A stretch of DNA of 27,990 nt from GCA-003244245 sp039924425 (GTDB lineage: Bacteria > Actinomycetota > Actinomycetes > Mycobacteriales > Pseudonocardiaceae), in assembly GCA_039924425.1 (NCBI GenBank), contig JBDTAX010000166.1:1-27990 (forward strand). Direction: 5' to 3'. The notes beneath the pieces are model-generated. The model made no database searches, was not told the DNA's origin, and saw only the letters and a program-made list of their open reading frames with translations. A program made the position numbers and the translations under genes. How positions within the stretch are numbered: position 1 is the stretch's first letter; every line of letters begins with the position of its first letter. Of this stretch, positions 7,069-14,094 are shown one piece after another.

Positions 7069-7641
7069 CTATTTCTGACGTGCGCGGGCGAGATCATCGG
7101 GCCGCAGCCGGAACACCGTCAAGCGTGTCTGGTGATATTTGTCGGTCTCGCCGACCCACTCCATCCCGATCCGCCGGGCGGTGGCCGCCGCGCGCACGTT
7201 GTCCGGGGCGACCAGGGCAAACAACTCGACCAGCGCATGCTGGAAGGCCCACTGCGCCAGCGCCCAGGCGGCCTCGGTGATGTAACCCCGCCCCCAGTAC
7301 TCCGGCGCGAGCTGGTAGCCGATCTCGACGTCCGCCTCGGGCACCGGCATCGGCAGCAAGCTGATTGCCCCGACCAGTGTGCCCCCTACCAGCATGTCCC
7401 CGACCAGCGTGCCCTCGTCGAGCGCAACCAGTGTCCACCGGCCGGTTCCCGGTGCCATCGCACGCTGTTCGGTGGCCCAGCCCCGCAGCACCACCTGCAT
7501 GGCGGCCGCGTCGGGGATGTGCTCGAGCTCGTACAGCCACCGGATGACGCTGTCATGTCCATAGATCTTCAGCGCCGCCTCGGCGTCGGCAACCGACCAG
7601 TCACGCACCAGGAGCCGGTCGGTGCGCAGCAGCTCCGCCAT
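7069..7641 (-). CDS. GNAT N-acetyltransferase (RimJ/RimL type)
   Basis: A 190-residue acetyl-CoA-dependent N-acetyltransferase of the Acetyltransf_3 (RimJ/RimL) group. It begins with the typical RTDRLLVRDWSVADA. The acetyl-CoA-binding motif A follows ADVEIGYQLAPEYWGRGYITEA, in which the pyrophosphate loop is YWGRGY, and the C-terminus has NVRAAATARRIGMEWVG. These enzymes acetylate protein N-termini, ribosomal proteins or small amines; the acceptor is unknown here. The strand just before motif A is lengthened by a threefold 5-residue repeat (EGTLV, GDMLV, GGTLV), encoded by a 15-bp tandem repeat. The gene follows the flavoprotein gene with a 9-nt gap on the same strand, so the two form an operon. 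Confidence 0.92.
   Translation of the reverse strand: MAELLRTDRLLVRDWSVADAEAALKIYGHDSVIRWLYELEHIPDAAAMQVVLRGWATEQRAMAPGTGRWTLVALDEGTLVGDMLVGGTLVGAISLLPMPVPEADVEIGYQLAPEYWGRGYITEAAWALAQWAFQHALVELFALVAPDNVRAAATARRIGMEWVGETDKYHQTRLTVFRLRPDDLARARQK
7372..7416 (-). repeat. three tandem 15-bp units inside the GNAT gene
   Basis: The units at 7372-7386, 7387-7401 and 7402-7416 each share an ACCAG-tGT-CCC-like core and keep frame. They encode EGTLV-GDMLV-GGTLV. Relatives usually have one such strand segment, so two extra copies (10 residues) appear to have been added by slippage or unequal exchange. Confidence 0.8.
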
Positions 7642-7650
7642 GGACTGAAC

Positions 7651-9102
7651 TTACTCCGGCCCAGTGCTCTCCGGGCGGCTCTCCGCGTGGAGTGGCGGCT
7701 GACGTCGGCCGCGGTGGGGCTTGATGTTCGCGTTGATCCGGAACACGTTGTCCGGGTCGTAGCGCGCCTTGATCCGGGCCAGTCGCTGGTGCTTCGCTGG
7801 GTCGCAGGCCGCTTGGGCGGCGTTGCCGTCGCAGTCGGTCCTGACGTTGCGGTAGCCGCCGGGTTCACTGGCGTGCGGGGCCAGTGCCCGCCCCACCGCC
7901 TGGACCCACGCCCGATCGGGCGCGAGCGACTCGGCATCGGGCGCGATGGCTGTCACGTTGACCACGAACCGGGTCGCTCGGCTGCCGGCGAAGGCGGTCT
8001 GCTGCGCAGGGACGTCGGCGAATGCCCCGCCCAGTGCGAGGATCGGGATGACGGACAGCGGTGAGCGCTTGTCCGGCATGCGCTCGGTGAGCACGGCGAT
8101 GGCCTCGTCGCTGAGCTCGTGAAGATAAAAGCCTTTCTGGTCGGCGTGGCTGCCCCACGGCGCCGTGTCGTCGAGCATCCTCTGCAGCTCGACGTACGGC
8201 AGTGGGGTCACGGACTCGAACAACGGCGGTAGTGCCGCCCGAATCGGTGCGATCAGCCGGTGGTGCGCCCGCGCCGAGGAGAATCCGGCGACCATGAGTG
8301 CGTGCCCCGGACTCCCGCGGTGGCGGGCGGGTACGAAAGGTGTCCACGGCGCGGTCAGGCCGGCGACGAGGAGCAATCCGGCATCGCGGGGCAGCGCCGC
8401 CGCCACGTCCCGGCCGAGGCGAAGCACCTCGCCGCCGTGTTCCGCCCCCCAGAAAAACAGCCCGAGGTGCACCAGCGGGCGCAGCTCGTGCAGCCGGAAC
8501 TCCAAGCCGGTCACGACGCCGAAGTTGCCGCCACCCCCCCGCAGGGCCCAGAACAGCTCAGGATGCCGACCGGCCGTGACGCTCAGCGTGCGCCCGTCGG
8601 CGGTGACCACCTCAGCGGAGAGCAGATTGTCCGCGGTCAGCCCGGCCTTGTGGACCAGCCAGCCGAACCCGCCGTCGAGGGTCAGGCCACCCACCCCGGT
8701 GTGACTGATCATCCCCCCGGTCACGGCGAGGTCGTGCCGCTGGGTTGCGGCGTCCAGCTCAGCGGTCGTCGCGCCGCCACCGCACCAGGCCCGGTGGTTG
8801 CCGGGGTCCACCGACACCCCCCGCAGATCACTGAGGTCGATGACGAGGCCGCCGTCGGGTGCGGTGGCTTCCCAACACCCGTGCGCGCCGCCCCGAACCG
8901 AGATCCGCAGCTCACGCTCGCGCCCGAAGGCGATGGCCGCCGCGACGTCGGACGGCCCGGTGCACCGGGCGATGGCCGCCGGGCGGCAGTCGATGGCACC
9001 GTTCCAGACGCAGCGGGCCGTGTCGTAGTCGAGGTCGAACTTGTCGATCACCCGTCCGGTGAGTTGAGCGCGGAGCGCCTCGATGCCCAGGAGCTGCGTC
9101 AT
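7651..9102 (-). CDS. FAD-binding oxidoreductase with BBE domain
   Basis: A 483-residue flavoprotein of the berberine-bridge-enzyme / VAO family, which oxidises sugars, alkaloid-like or polyketide substrates and passes electrons to O2. The PCMH FAD domain covers about residues 35-220: ISVRGGAHG with H74 as the likely 8-alpha-histidyl FAD anchor, LVIDLSDLRGV, TGVGGLTLDGGFGWL and ALRGGGGNFGVV. The second anchor Cys of bicovalent members is absent (SHTGVGG in its place), so single attachment is expected. The C-terminal BBE motif is RYDPDNVFRINANIKP. No signal peptide is seen. I start at ATG 9102, which is preceded by GGTGGAGG; the upstream ATG at 9138 has no such site. It is the first gene of an operon with the acetyltransferase. 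A candidate promoter and operator lie about 100 nt upstream. Confidence 0.93.
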   Translation of the reverse strand: MTQLLGIEALRAQLTGRVIDKFDLDYDTARCVWNGAIDCRPAAIARCTGPSDVAAAIAFGRERELRISVRGGAHGCWEATAPDGGLVIDLSDLRGVSVDPGNHRAWCGGGATTAELDAATQRHDLAVTGGMISHTGVGGLTLDGGFGWLVHKAGLTADNLLSAEVVTADGRTLSVTAGRHPELFWALRGGGGNFGVVTGLEFRLHELRPLVHLGLFFWGAEHGGEVLRLGRDVAAALPRDAGLLLVAGLTAPWTPFVPARHRGSPGHALMVAGFSSARAHHRLIAPIRAALPPLFESVTPLPYVELQRMLDDTAPWGSHADQKGFYLHELSDEAIAVLTERMPDKRSPLSVIPILALGGAFADVPAQQTAFAGSRATRFVVNVTAIAPDAESLAPDRAWVQAVGRALAPHASEPGGYRNVRTDCDGNAAQAACDPAKHQRLARIKARYDPDNVFRINANIKPHRGRRQPPLHAESRPESTGPE

Positions 9103-9160
9103 CGCCCAACCTCCACCCACGGGGGAAGTGGCGGCCACGGCGGTGTCGCGACCAGCGCCA

Positions 9161-9182
9161 CTTCAAAGATCATTACTTTAAG
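9161..9182. promoter_or_regulatory. imperfect inverted repeat CTTCAAAG / CTTTAAG
   Basis: CTTCAAAG (9161-9168) and CTTTAAG (9176-9182) form an imperfect dyad in the flavoprotein leader, downstream of the candidate promoter. A related AACTTTGAG occurs at 9248-9256. Such A/T-centred dyads are common regulator sites, but no regulator gene adjoins, so this is only a candidate. Confidence 0.25.
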
Positions 9183-9194
9183 CTACATCAGGCG

Positions 9195-9215
9195 CTAGAT
9201 AGTCATACTATAGAG
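9195..9215. promoter_or_regulatory. candidate operator palindrome overlapping the flavoprotein promoter
   Basis: ATAGT-CAT-ACTAT (9199-9211) is a perfect 5-bp dyad with a 3-bp centre. It extends to 9195-9215 with 7 of 9 positions matched in each arm. It covers the candidate -10 element of the minus-strand promoter, so a bound repressor would block it. Confidence 0.4.
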
Positions 9216-9233
9216 TGAATTCATGCGGGACAA
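9205..9233 (-). promoter_or_regulatory. candidate sigma-70-type promoter for the flavoprotein-GNAT operon
   Basis: On the minus strand TTGTCC (9233-9228) is followed after exactly 17 nt by TAGTAT (9210-9205). The predicted start would leave a leader of roughly 95 nt before the ATG at 9102. Spacing and both hexamers are reasonable, and the region is AT-rich. Confidence 0.4.
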
Positions 9234-9492
9234 CCTGTCGAAATAGTAACTTTGAGTGAGATTGTGCTCTGCGTGTATGCGGCGGTGAACGTGTGGTCAC
9301 ATGCCTCCGCTTAGCTCATGTCAGAACCACAGCCAAGCCATCTTTAGAGTGTCTGTTGGACGCCAGCTGATTTCATAGAGCAGTAATTGCGGCTCATGAT
9401 TATGCTGAATGGGTTAATTTCAAGCTCTTGTGGTGGAATTTTCGTGCGTTGTTCATCTCCTGACTAGGTGATGTCTACCTCTTCTCCCACCG

Positions 9493-9509
9493 AGGTTGCG
9501 TAGGTTGCG
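9493..9509 (+). repeat. direct repeat AGGTTGCG x2 upstream of pstS
   Basis: AGGTTGCG occurs at 9493-9500 and 9502-9509 with a 9-bp period, and a third AGGTTG occurs at 9529-9534. All lie within 75 nt of the pstS start. They could be half-sites for a direct-repeat-binding regulator such as the wHTH protein encoded in the same operon; the spacing differs from the usual 11 bp. Confidence 0.3.
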
Positions 9510-9566
9510 CCAACGGCCGTTTGGTCGAGGTTGTCTCCGCGTTTCACTTACTCGTTCGGAGGTCTC

Positions 9567-10682
9567 GTGAAATTTCAGCGCCGTCGCGCCGTGCTGGGCT
9601 CGCTGGCTTGTTCCGGGCTGCTGCTCGCAGCCTGCGGCTCGGACACCGGCGGCGGCTCGGGTTCGTCCGCCGCCACCCCCGCCCAGGCGGCCGCCATCAC
9701 CTGCGGCTCGGGCTCGCTGACCGCCGCTGGATCGACAGCCCAGCAGAACGCCATGGCTCGGTGGATCAAGGACTATCTCGCCAAGTGCTCGAGCGCGAAC
9801 ATCAACTACGGTGGAGGTGGCTCCGGGCAGGGTGTTCAGCAGTTCACTGACGGGAAGATTGACTTTGCGGGATCCGACTTTCCGCTGGCCGAGGGCACGG
9901 AAGCGCAAGCGGCGGACGCGCGCTGCCGGAGTGGGCCCGCAATCAACATCCCGATGGTCCCTGGCCCGATCGCCATTGGCTACAACGTGCCCGGAGTCAC
10001 CACACCCCTGAATCTTTCCGCGACCAACCTGGCCAAGATTTTCAGCGGACAGATCGCGAATTGGAGCGATCCGGCGATCGCGCGGGACAATCCCGGCACA
10101 CAGCTCCCGTCGCTGGGCATCCAGAGTTTCCACCGGTCTGACGGCTCGGGGACGACCTACAACTTCACGAACTACTTGGCGCATGACGCCATGGCTGACT
10201 GGGCCTTCGGGACCAACAAGAACTGGGCCGCGCCGAGTGGGCAAGGCGCCAAGGGCAGCCAGGGTGTCGCGCAGGGTGTCAAGTCAACTCCGGGCGGCAT
10301 CGGATATTTTGAGCTCTCATTCGCGACGCAGAGCGATATCCCCTATGCGGCGGTCGGAAACGCTCAAGGAAAGTTCATTCCGCTCACTCAGCAGAACGCG
10401 GTGAACTTCCTGGCCGGGGCCAAGGTGGTGGGTACCGGTGGTGACCTGAAGTTGCAGTTCGATTACGCCACCACCGACACGACCGCCTACCCGAACCTCC
10501 TTGTCACTTATGAGATAGTGTGTTCGAAGGGCAACGACGCGGGCAAGCTGCCGTTGCTCAAGAATTTCTTGGGATACGTGGCCAGCCCGGCTGGCCAGCA
10601 GGAACTCCCGGCTCAGGGATACGTATCGTTGCCGGGCGATCTCCAGCAACAGGTGCGGCAGACGATTGGTTCTCTCGGCTAG
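9567..10682 (+). CDS. pstS: phosphate ABC transporter substrate-binding lipoprotein PstS
   Basis: A 371-residue high-affinity phosphate-binding lipoprotein. The N-terminus is a lipoprotein signal peptide, KFQRRRAVLGS then LLLAAC, with the lipidated Cys at residue 23 and a Gly/Ser linker after it. Phosphate-binding loops are visible: TAAGSTAQ, the GGGGSGQG turn, DFAGSDFPL and the FHRSDGSGTT motif that contacts the anion. IPMVPGPIAIGYN and KIFSGQIANWSDP are typical PstS segments. I start at GTG 9567 with GGAGGT (9558-9563) just before it; a TTG at 9531 is in frame but adds non-signal residues. It opens the pstSCAB operon, 61 nt before pstC. Expression under phosphate starvation is expected from the family. 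Confidence 0.97.
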   Translation: MKFQRRRAVLGSLACSGLLLAACGSDTGGGSGSSAATPAQAAAITCGSGSLTAAGSTAQQNAMARWIKDYLAKCSSANINYGGGGSGQGVQQFTDGKIDFAGSDFPLAEGTEAQAADARCRSGPAINIPMVPGPIAIGYNVPGVTTPLNLSATNLAKIFSGQIANWSDPAIARDNPGTQLPSLGIQSFHRSDGSGTTYNFTNYLAHDAMADWAFGTNKNWAAPSGQGAKGSQGVAQGVKSTPGGIGYFELSFATQSDIPYAAVGNAQGKFIPLTQQNAVNFLAGAKVVGTGGDLKLQFDYATTDTTAYPNLLVTYEIVCSKGNDAGKLPLLKNFLGYVASPAGQQELPAQGYVSLPGDLQQQVRQTIGSLG

Positions 10683-10697
10683 TGGTTCTCGGCTAGT
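10668..10697 (+). repeat. near-exact tandem duplication across the pstS stop codon
   Basis: GGTTCTCTCGGCTAGT (10668-10683) is followed directly by GGTTCTCGGCTAGT (10684-10697), which differs by loss of one TC. The TAG stop lies in the first copy, so the protein end is unchanged. It looks like a recent local slippage duplication. Confidence 0.7.
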
Positions 10698-10743
10698 GGT
10701 GCGGCCATGACCGATATTGTGATGTCAGGTATGAGGATGGAGC

Positions 10744-11793
10744 ATGGACGAACCGGAACTCGCAAGGATCTCGATGGAGTTGTCCGCGCAGGTTCCGGGC
10801 AGCGGTGGAGCTCGCGGTGGCGCGTCGCCGCTGATGACGGGCACGCCTGCTCCCGGCGCGGATCGCGGCCGCGGGCGTCGCGGGCGCGGCGATGCGATCT
10901 TCCAGATGCTGGCCCTGGGAGCCGGCGTCGCACTCCTGGTCATCATGGCCGCAATCGCGGTGTTCCTCATCCTCCAGGCCATTCCCGCGCTGGCGACGGA
11001 CACCACTGGCTTCCTTACCACGCTGAAGTGGGATCCAGACGGTGCGCCCGCGTCCTTCGGCATCGCTGCCCTGGCTTTCGGCAGTGCTCTGACGTCGCTG
11101 CTCGCGCTGCTGATGAGCGTGCCGGTGGCCGTGGGGGTCGCACTCGCGACCAGTCACTACGCGCCGCGCTGGTTGGCCCGCCCGCTGGCCTACGTGGTTG
11201 ACTTGCTGGCCGCCGTGCCCAGCGTCGTGTTCGGGCTGTGGGGACTGATCTATCTCGTGCCCCACCTCATCCCACCGTCGAGGTCCCTGAATCACTATCT
11301 GGGTTTCATCCCGCTCTTCGCGTCCAACGGCACTTACGGAAAGTCAATTTTCGCCGCATCGATTGTGCTCTCGGTCATGGTGATCCCGATCGTTGCCGCG
11401 ATCTCGCGGGAGGTGTTCACGCAGACACCGCGGGATCACATTGAGGCGGCGTGGGCGATCGGGGCCACAAAATGGGAGGTGGTTCGCGTGGCCGTCCTGC
11501 CCTACGGACGCTCGGGCGTTGTCAGTGGGACGGTTCTCGGGTTCGGACGAGCGATAGGAGAGACCATCGCTGTGGCGTTGGTGCTGTCGGCTAACTATGT
11601 GATCAGCCCGCACATCCTCGAACCTGGTGGCAACACCATCGCGGCCAACATCGCCAACAGTTATGGCGAGGCCGGCGATGTGGGCCGGGGTGCCTTGATC
11701 GCATCGGGCTTGGTGCTGTTCGTCATCACATTGATCGTCAACTTCGGGGCGCGAGCGATCGTTGCCAAAAATTCCAAGGGAGGTTCATCATGA
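10744..11793 (+). CDS. pstC: phosphate ABC transporter permease PstC
   Basis: A 349-residue membrane permease subunit of the phosphate importer. A Gly/Arg-rich cytosolic N-terminus of about 50 residues precedes the first membrane helix (QMLALGAGVALLVIMAA). About six helices follow, with the family segments VPSVVFGLWGLI and the EAA loop EAAWAIGATKWEVVRVAVLP, which docks on PstB. GFGRAIGETIAVALVL is a strong PstC/PstA signature. The ATG at 10744 has AGGATGGAG upstream. Its stop overlaps the pstA start as ATGA, which implies translational coupling. Confidence 0.96.
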   Translation: MDEPELARISMELSAQVPGSGGARGGASPLMTGTPAPGADRGRGRRGRGDAIFQMLALGAGVALLVIMAAIAVFLILQAIPALATDTTGFLTTLKWDPDGAPASFGIAALAFGSALTSLLALLMSVPVAVGVALATSHYAPRWLARPLAYVVDLLAAVPSVVFGLWGLIYLVPHLIPPSRSLNHYLGFIPLFASNGTYGKSIFAASIVLSVMVIPIVAAISREVFTQTPRDHIEAAWAIGATKWEVVRVAVLPYGRSGVVSGTVLGFGRAIGETIAVALVLSANYVISPHILEPGGNTIAANIANSYGEAGDVGRGALIASGLVLFVITLIVNFGARAIVAKNSKGGSS

Positions 11794-12842
11794 CTCAGTC
11801 AGCTACCGCCGTCACGATGGGCTCACCGTTTGTGCGGGCGCGGCTGCCCCGATGGTCGCTCGCCGCGATAGCGATGGGGTCGATCGCGGTGACCCAGGTC
11901 CTGCTCACCGCGACGCGGATGCAGGGGTGGGTCGGATTCATGCTCGTCACGGCGGTGCTCTACATTGCCGCGCAGACTGCGGTGTCGGGTCTGGTCGAAG
12001 GCTGGCGCAGGGCGAAGGATCGGTTGGCGACCAGCATCGTGGTGGCGTGCAGCTGTGTGGCGATCCTGCCGCTCGTCGCGGTGCTCGGCTTTACTGTTAT
12101 CAAAGGTGTGGTGGTGCTCAACGGGTCATTCCTCACCCACACGATGCGCGGAGTCGCCGAGCAGGACGCGGACGGTGGCATCTATCAGGCCATCATCGGC
12201 ACGCTCGAACAGGTGGGTTTGGCGTCGCTCATGGCGGTCCCGTTCGGGCTGCTCGTCGCGATCTATCTGGTGGAATACAGTTCTGGCCGGCTGGGTCGGG
12301 TGGTGAGCTTTTTCGTCGACGTGATGACCGGCCTTCCGTCCATTGTTGCGGGACTGTTCATCTTCGCGTTGTGGATTCTGGCGTTAGGGCGGGATTTCTC
12401 CGGATTTGCGGGCTCGTTGGCTTTGACGATCATCATGCTGCCCACGGTCGTCCGGTCGGCCGAGGAGATGCTGAAGATCGTTCCGGACAGTCTCCGTGAG
12501 GGTAGCTATGCGCTGGGGGTGCCAAAGTGGATCACCGTGCTGCGTATTGTCCTGCCCACCGCCCTGGGGGGAATCGTGACGGGGGTGATGCTCGCTGTGG
12601 CGCGGGTGACCGGGGAGACCGCTCCCTTGTTGCTCACGGTGTTCGGTAACCCCGCGCTCAACTTCAATCCGTTCTCCGGTGCGCAGGCCTCGCTGCCACT
12701 TTTTGTTTTCAGCGAGGCCGGTCTGCCGAACGAGACAGCGATCAACCGGGCTTGGGCGGCGGCGTTGGTCCTGATCCTGACCGTCTTGATTCTCACCATC
12801 CTCGCTCGGGTCGTCGCACGCCTCGCGAGTGTCCGCATCTAA
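11790..12842 (+). CDS. pstA: phosphate ABC transporter permease PstA
   Basis: A 350-residue second permease subunit. Two extra N-terminal membrane helices (about 20-70) precede the usual transport domain, which makes it longer than many PstA proteins. Landmarks are VMTGLPSIVAGLFIFALW, MLPTVVRSAEEMLKIVPDSLREGSYALG with the EAA loop, and VARVTGETAPLLLTVFG. The start ATG overlaps the pstC stop (ATGA, 11790-11793). GGGAGGT upstream at 11779-11784 is a good ribosome-binding site. It ends 19 nt before the preferred pstB start. Confidence 0.96.
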   Translation: MTQSATAVTMGSPFVRARLPRWSLAAIAMGSIAVTQVLLTATRMQGWVGFMLVTAVLYIAAQTAVSGLVEGWRRAKDRLATSIVVACSCVAILPLVAVLGFTVIKGVVVLNGSFLTHTMRGVAEQDADGGIYQAIIGTLEQVGLASLMAVPFGLLVAIYLVEYSSGRLGRVVSFFVDVMTGLPSIVAGLFIFALWILALGRDFSGFAGSLALTIIMLPTVVRSAEEMLKIVPDSLREGSYALGVPKWITVLRIVLPTALGGIVTGVMLAVARVTGETAPLLLTVFGNPALNFNPFSGAQASLPLFVFSEAGLPNETAINRAWAAALVLILTVLILTILARVVARLASVRI

Positions 12843-12861
12843 CCCACAAATTGGATCTGTC

Positions 12862-13638
12862 ATGGCCAAGAACGTTCAGTTGAAAGATGTCGACATCTAC
12901 TACGGAAAGTTCCACGCCGTGCGGGGTGTGAACCTGTCGGTGCCACCGCGCGCCATTACCGCGTTCATCGGTCCTTCGGGTTGCGGGAAATCTACCGTGC
13001 TGCGCGCGATCAACCGCATGCACGAGGTCATCCCGGGGGCGCGGGTCGAGGGTCGGATCGAACTGGATGGCGAGGACATATACCGGGCCGGTGTTGACCC
13101 GGTTGAAGTGCGCCGCGCGGTCGGCATGGTGTTCCAGCGACCGAATCCTTTTCCGACCATGTCCATCCGGGACAACGTGGTGGCCGGCCTCAAGCTGCGG
13201 GGGATGAGCAACAAGACCCAGTTGGGTGAGGTGGCTGAGCGCTCACTGCGCGGCGCGAATCTGTGGAACGAGGTCAAAGACCGGCTCGGCAAGCCGGGCG
13301 GCAGCTTGTCGGGAGGGCAGCAGCAGCGGTTGTGCATCGCGCGCGCCATCGCGGTGCAACCCGACGTTCTGCTCATGGACGAGCCTTGCTCGGCGCTGGA
13401 CCCGATCTCCACGCTGGCGATCGAAGACCTGATGGGGGAATTGAAGAATGACTACACGATCATCATCGTGACCCATAACATGCAACAGGCTGCTCGGGTG
13501 TCTGATCAAACCGGGTTCTTCAATTTACCGGCCACCGGCGAGCCGGGTCGCCTCGTCGAGCTGGACGACACGGAGACGATCTTCTCCAATCCGCGACACA
13601 AGGCTACTGAAGACTACATCTCTGGGAGGTTCGGCTGA
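12862..13638 (+). CDS. pstB: phosphate ABC transporter ATPase PstB
   Basis: A 258-residue ATPase that powers phosphate import. Walker A is GPSGCGKST (37-45), the signature is LSGGQ (149-153), Walker B is LLMDEP with D173/E174, and the switch His lies in IVTHNMQQAARVSD. VGMVFQRPNPFPTMSI is the PstB Q-loop signature and separates it from other importers. I start at ATG 12862 because MAKNVQLKDVDIYYGKFHAV matches the family N-terminus and gives the usual 258 residues. A GTG at 12829, overlapping pstA, is in frame and would add 11 residues; the ribosome-binding site of the ATG is weak, so coupled translation from pstA is likely. The stop overlaps the next start as TGATG. Confidence 0.97.
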   Translation: MAKNVQLKDVDIYYGKFHAVRGVNLSVPPRAITAFIGPSGCGKSTVLRAINRMHEVIPGARVEGRIELDGEDIYRAGVDPVEVRRAVGMVFQRPNPFPTMSIRDNVVAGLKLRGMSNKTQLGEVAERSLRGANLWNEVKDRLGKPGGSLSGGQQQRLCIARAIAVQPDVLLMDEPCSALDPISTLAIEDLMGELKNDYTIIIVTHNMQQAARVSDQTGFFNLPATGEPGRLVELDDTETIFSNPRHKATEDYISGRFG

Positions 13639-14036
13639 TGTCACCGCTGGAGAGCTGGGGGCCGATGGACACATCGGAGGCAAGTCGTTACTTGTCGGTC
13701 GATCCCCAGACTCTCGGGCGTCTGCGGATCCTGAGGATCGGTGATGTGGAACTGCAGCTCGATGGGCACAGGCTCCTGGTTCGCGGCACACCCGTTCACC
13801 TGCCGAACAAGGAATTCGTGATTCTGCGGCAGCTGATGGACAATGCCGGCCGGGTCGTCACCCGGAATGAGTTGCTGGACAACGCGTGGGGCCCGGACCG
13901 GGCGGATGTGCGGAACTACCTGGAGGTGCACATCCGCCGGCTTCGCATGAAGATTGAAAGTGACGTGGAGCAGCCAACTCGGATTCGGACGGTCCGTGGG
14001 GTCGGCTACATTTTCGACTTGCCGCGAGACGATTAA
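13638..14036 (+). CDS. stand-alone OmpR/PhoB-type winged-helix DNA-binding protein (no receiver domain)
   Basis: A 132-residue protein made of a single Trans_reg_C winged helix. About 30 unassigned residues come first, then LRIGDVELQLDGHRLLVRGTP (the beta platform) and LPNKEFVILRQLMDNAGRVVTRNELLDNAWG. The recognition helix is around YLEVHIRRLRMKIE (94-107), and the wing is RIRTVRGVGYIF. It closely follows the DNA-binding half of PhoB/RegX3-type response regulators, but there is no phosphoacceptor receiver domain and none is encoded upstream in the window. The start overlaps the pstB stop (TGATG), with GGGAGGT at 13624-13630, so it is translated with the pst operon. It may bind the pst promoter region or act in place of phosphorylation-controlled regulation; the function is inferred. 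An alternative start is ATG 13665. Confidence 0.9.
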   Translation: MSPLESWGPMDTSEASRYLSVDPQTLGRLRILRIGDVELQLDGHRLLVRGTPVHLPNKEFVILRQLMDNAGRVVTRNELLDNAWGPDRADVRNYLEVHIRRLRMKIESDVEQPTRIRTVRGVGYIFDLPRDD

Positions 14037-14046
14037 CGCCACCCGC

Positions 14047-14073
14047 CGCCGCCGGATCAGGGTGCCGGCGGTG
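14047..14073 (+). terminator. GC-rich hairpin after the wHTH gene
   Basis: CCGCCGG (14049-14055) pairs with CCGGCGG (14065-14071) around a 9-nt loop and can be extended by a G-T and a C-G pair. It starts 10 nt after the stop of the winged-helix gene. No T-run follows, so it would be a weak or attenuating terminator at the end of the pst operon. Confidence 0.35.
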
Positions 14074-14094
14074 CCCGGTGCGCCGCCAGGCATC

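Larger units (their letters stand above)
9103..9566. other. 464-bp divergent intergenic region, AT-richer than its surroundings
   Basis: No gene is supported here. Two 60-bp blocks I counted (9181-9240 and 9361-9420) are 47% and 42% G+C, far below the flanking genes. The left part holds a candidate promoter and palindromes for the flavoprotein operon; the right part holds short direct repeats before pstS. I searched by eye for direct-repeat PHO boxes of the GTTCACC type. I found only isolated partial matches (for example 9295-9305 and 9451-9461) and no convincing pair. Confidence 0.6.

Noticed and set aside
8260..9198. A 312-codon + strand frame opposite the flavoprotein
   Set aside because: It is antisense to conserved FAD-binding motifs and has no protein family character.
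9284..9305. GGTGAAC followed by GGTCACA as a possible PHO box
   Set aside because: Only one half resembles the consensus in each orientation and the 11-bp direct repeat is missing, so I do not call a PHO box.
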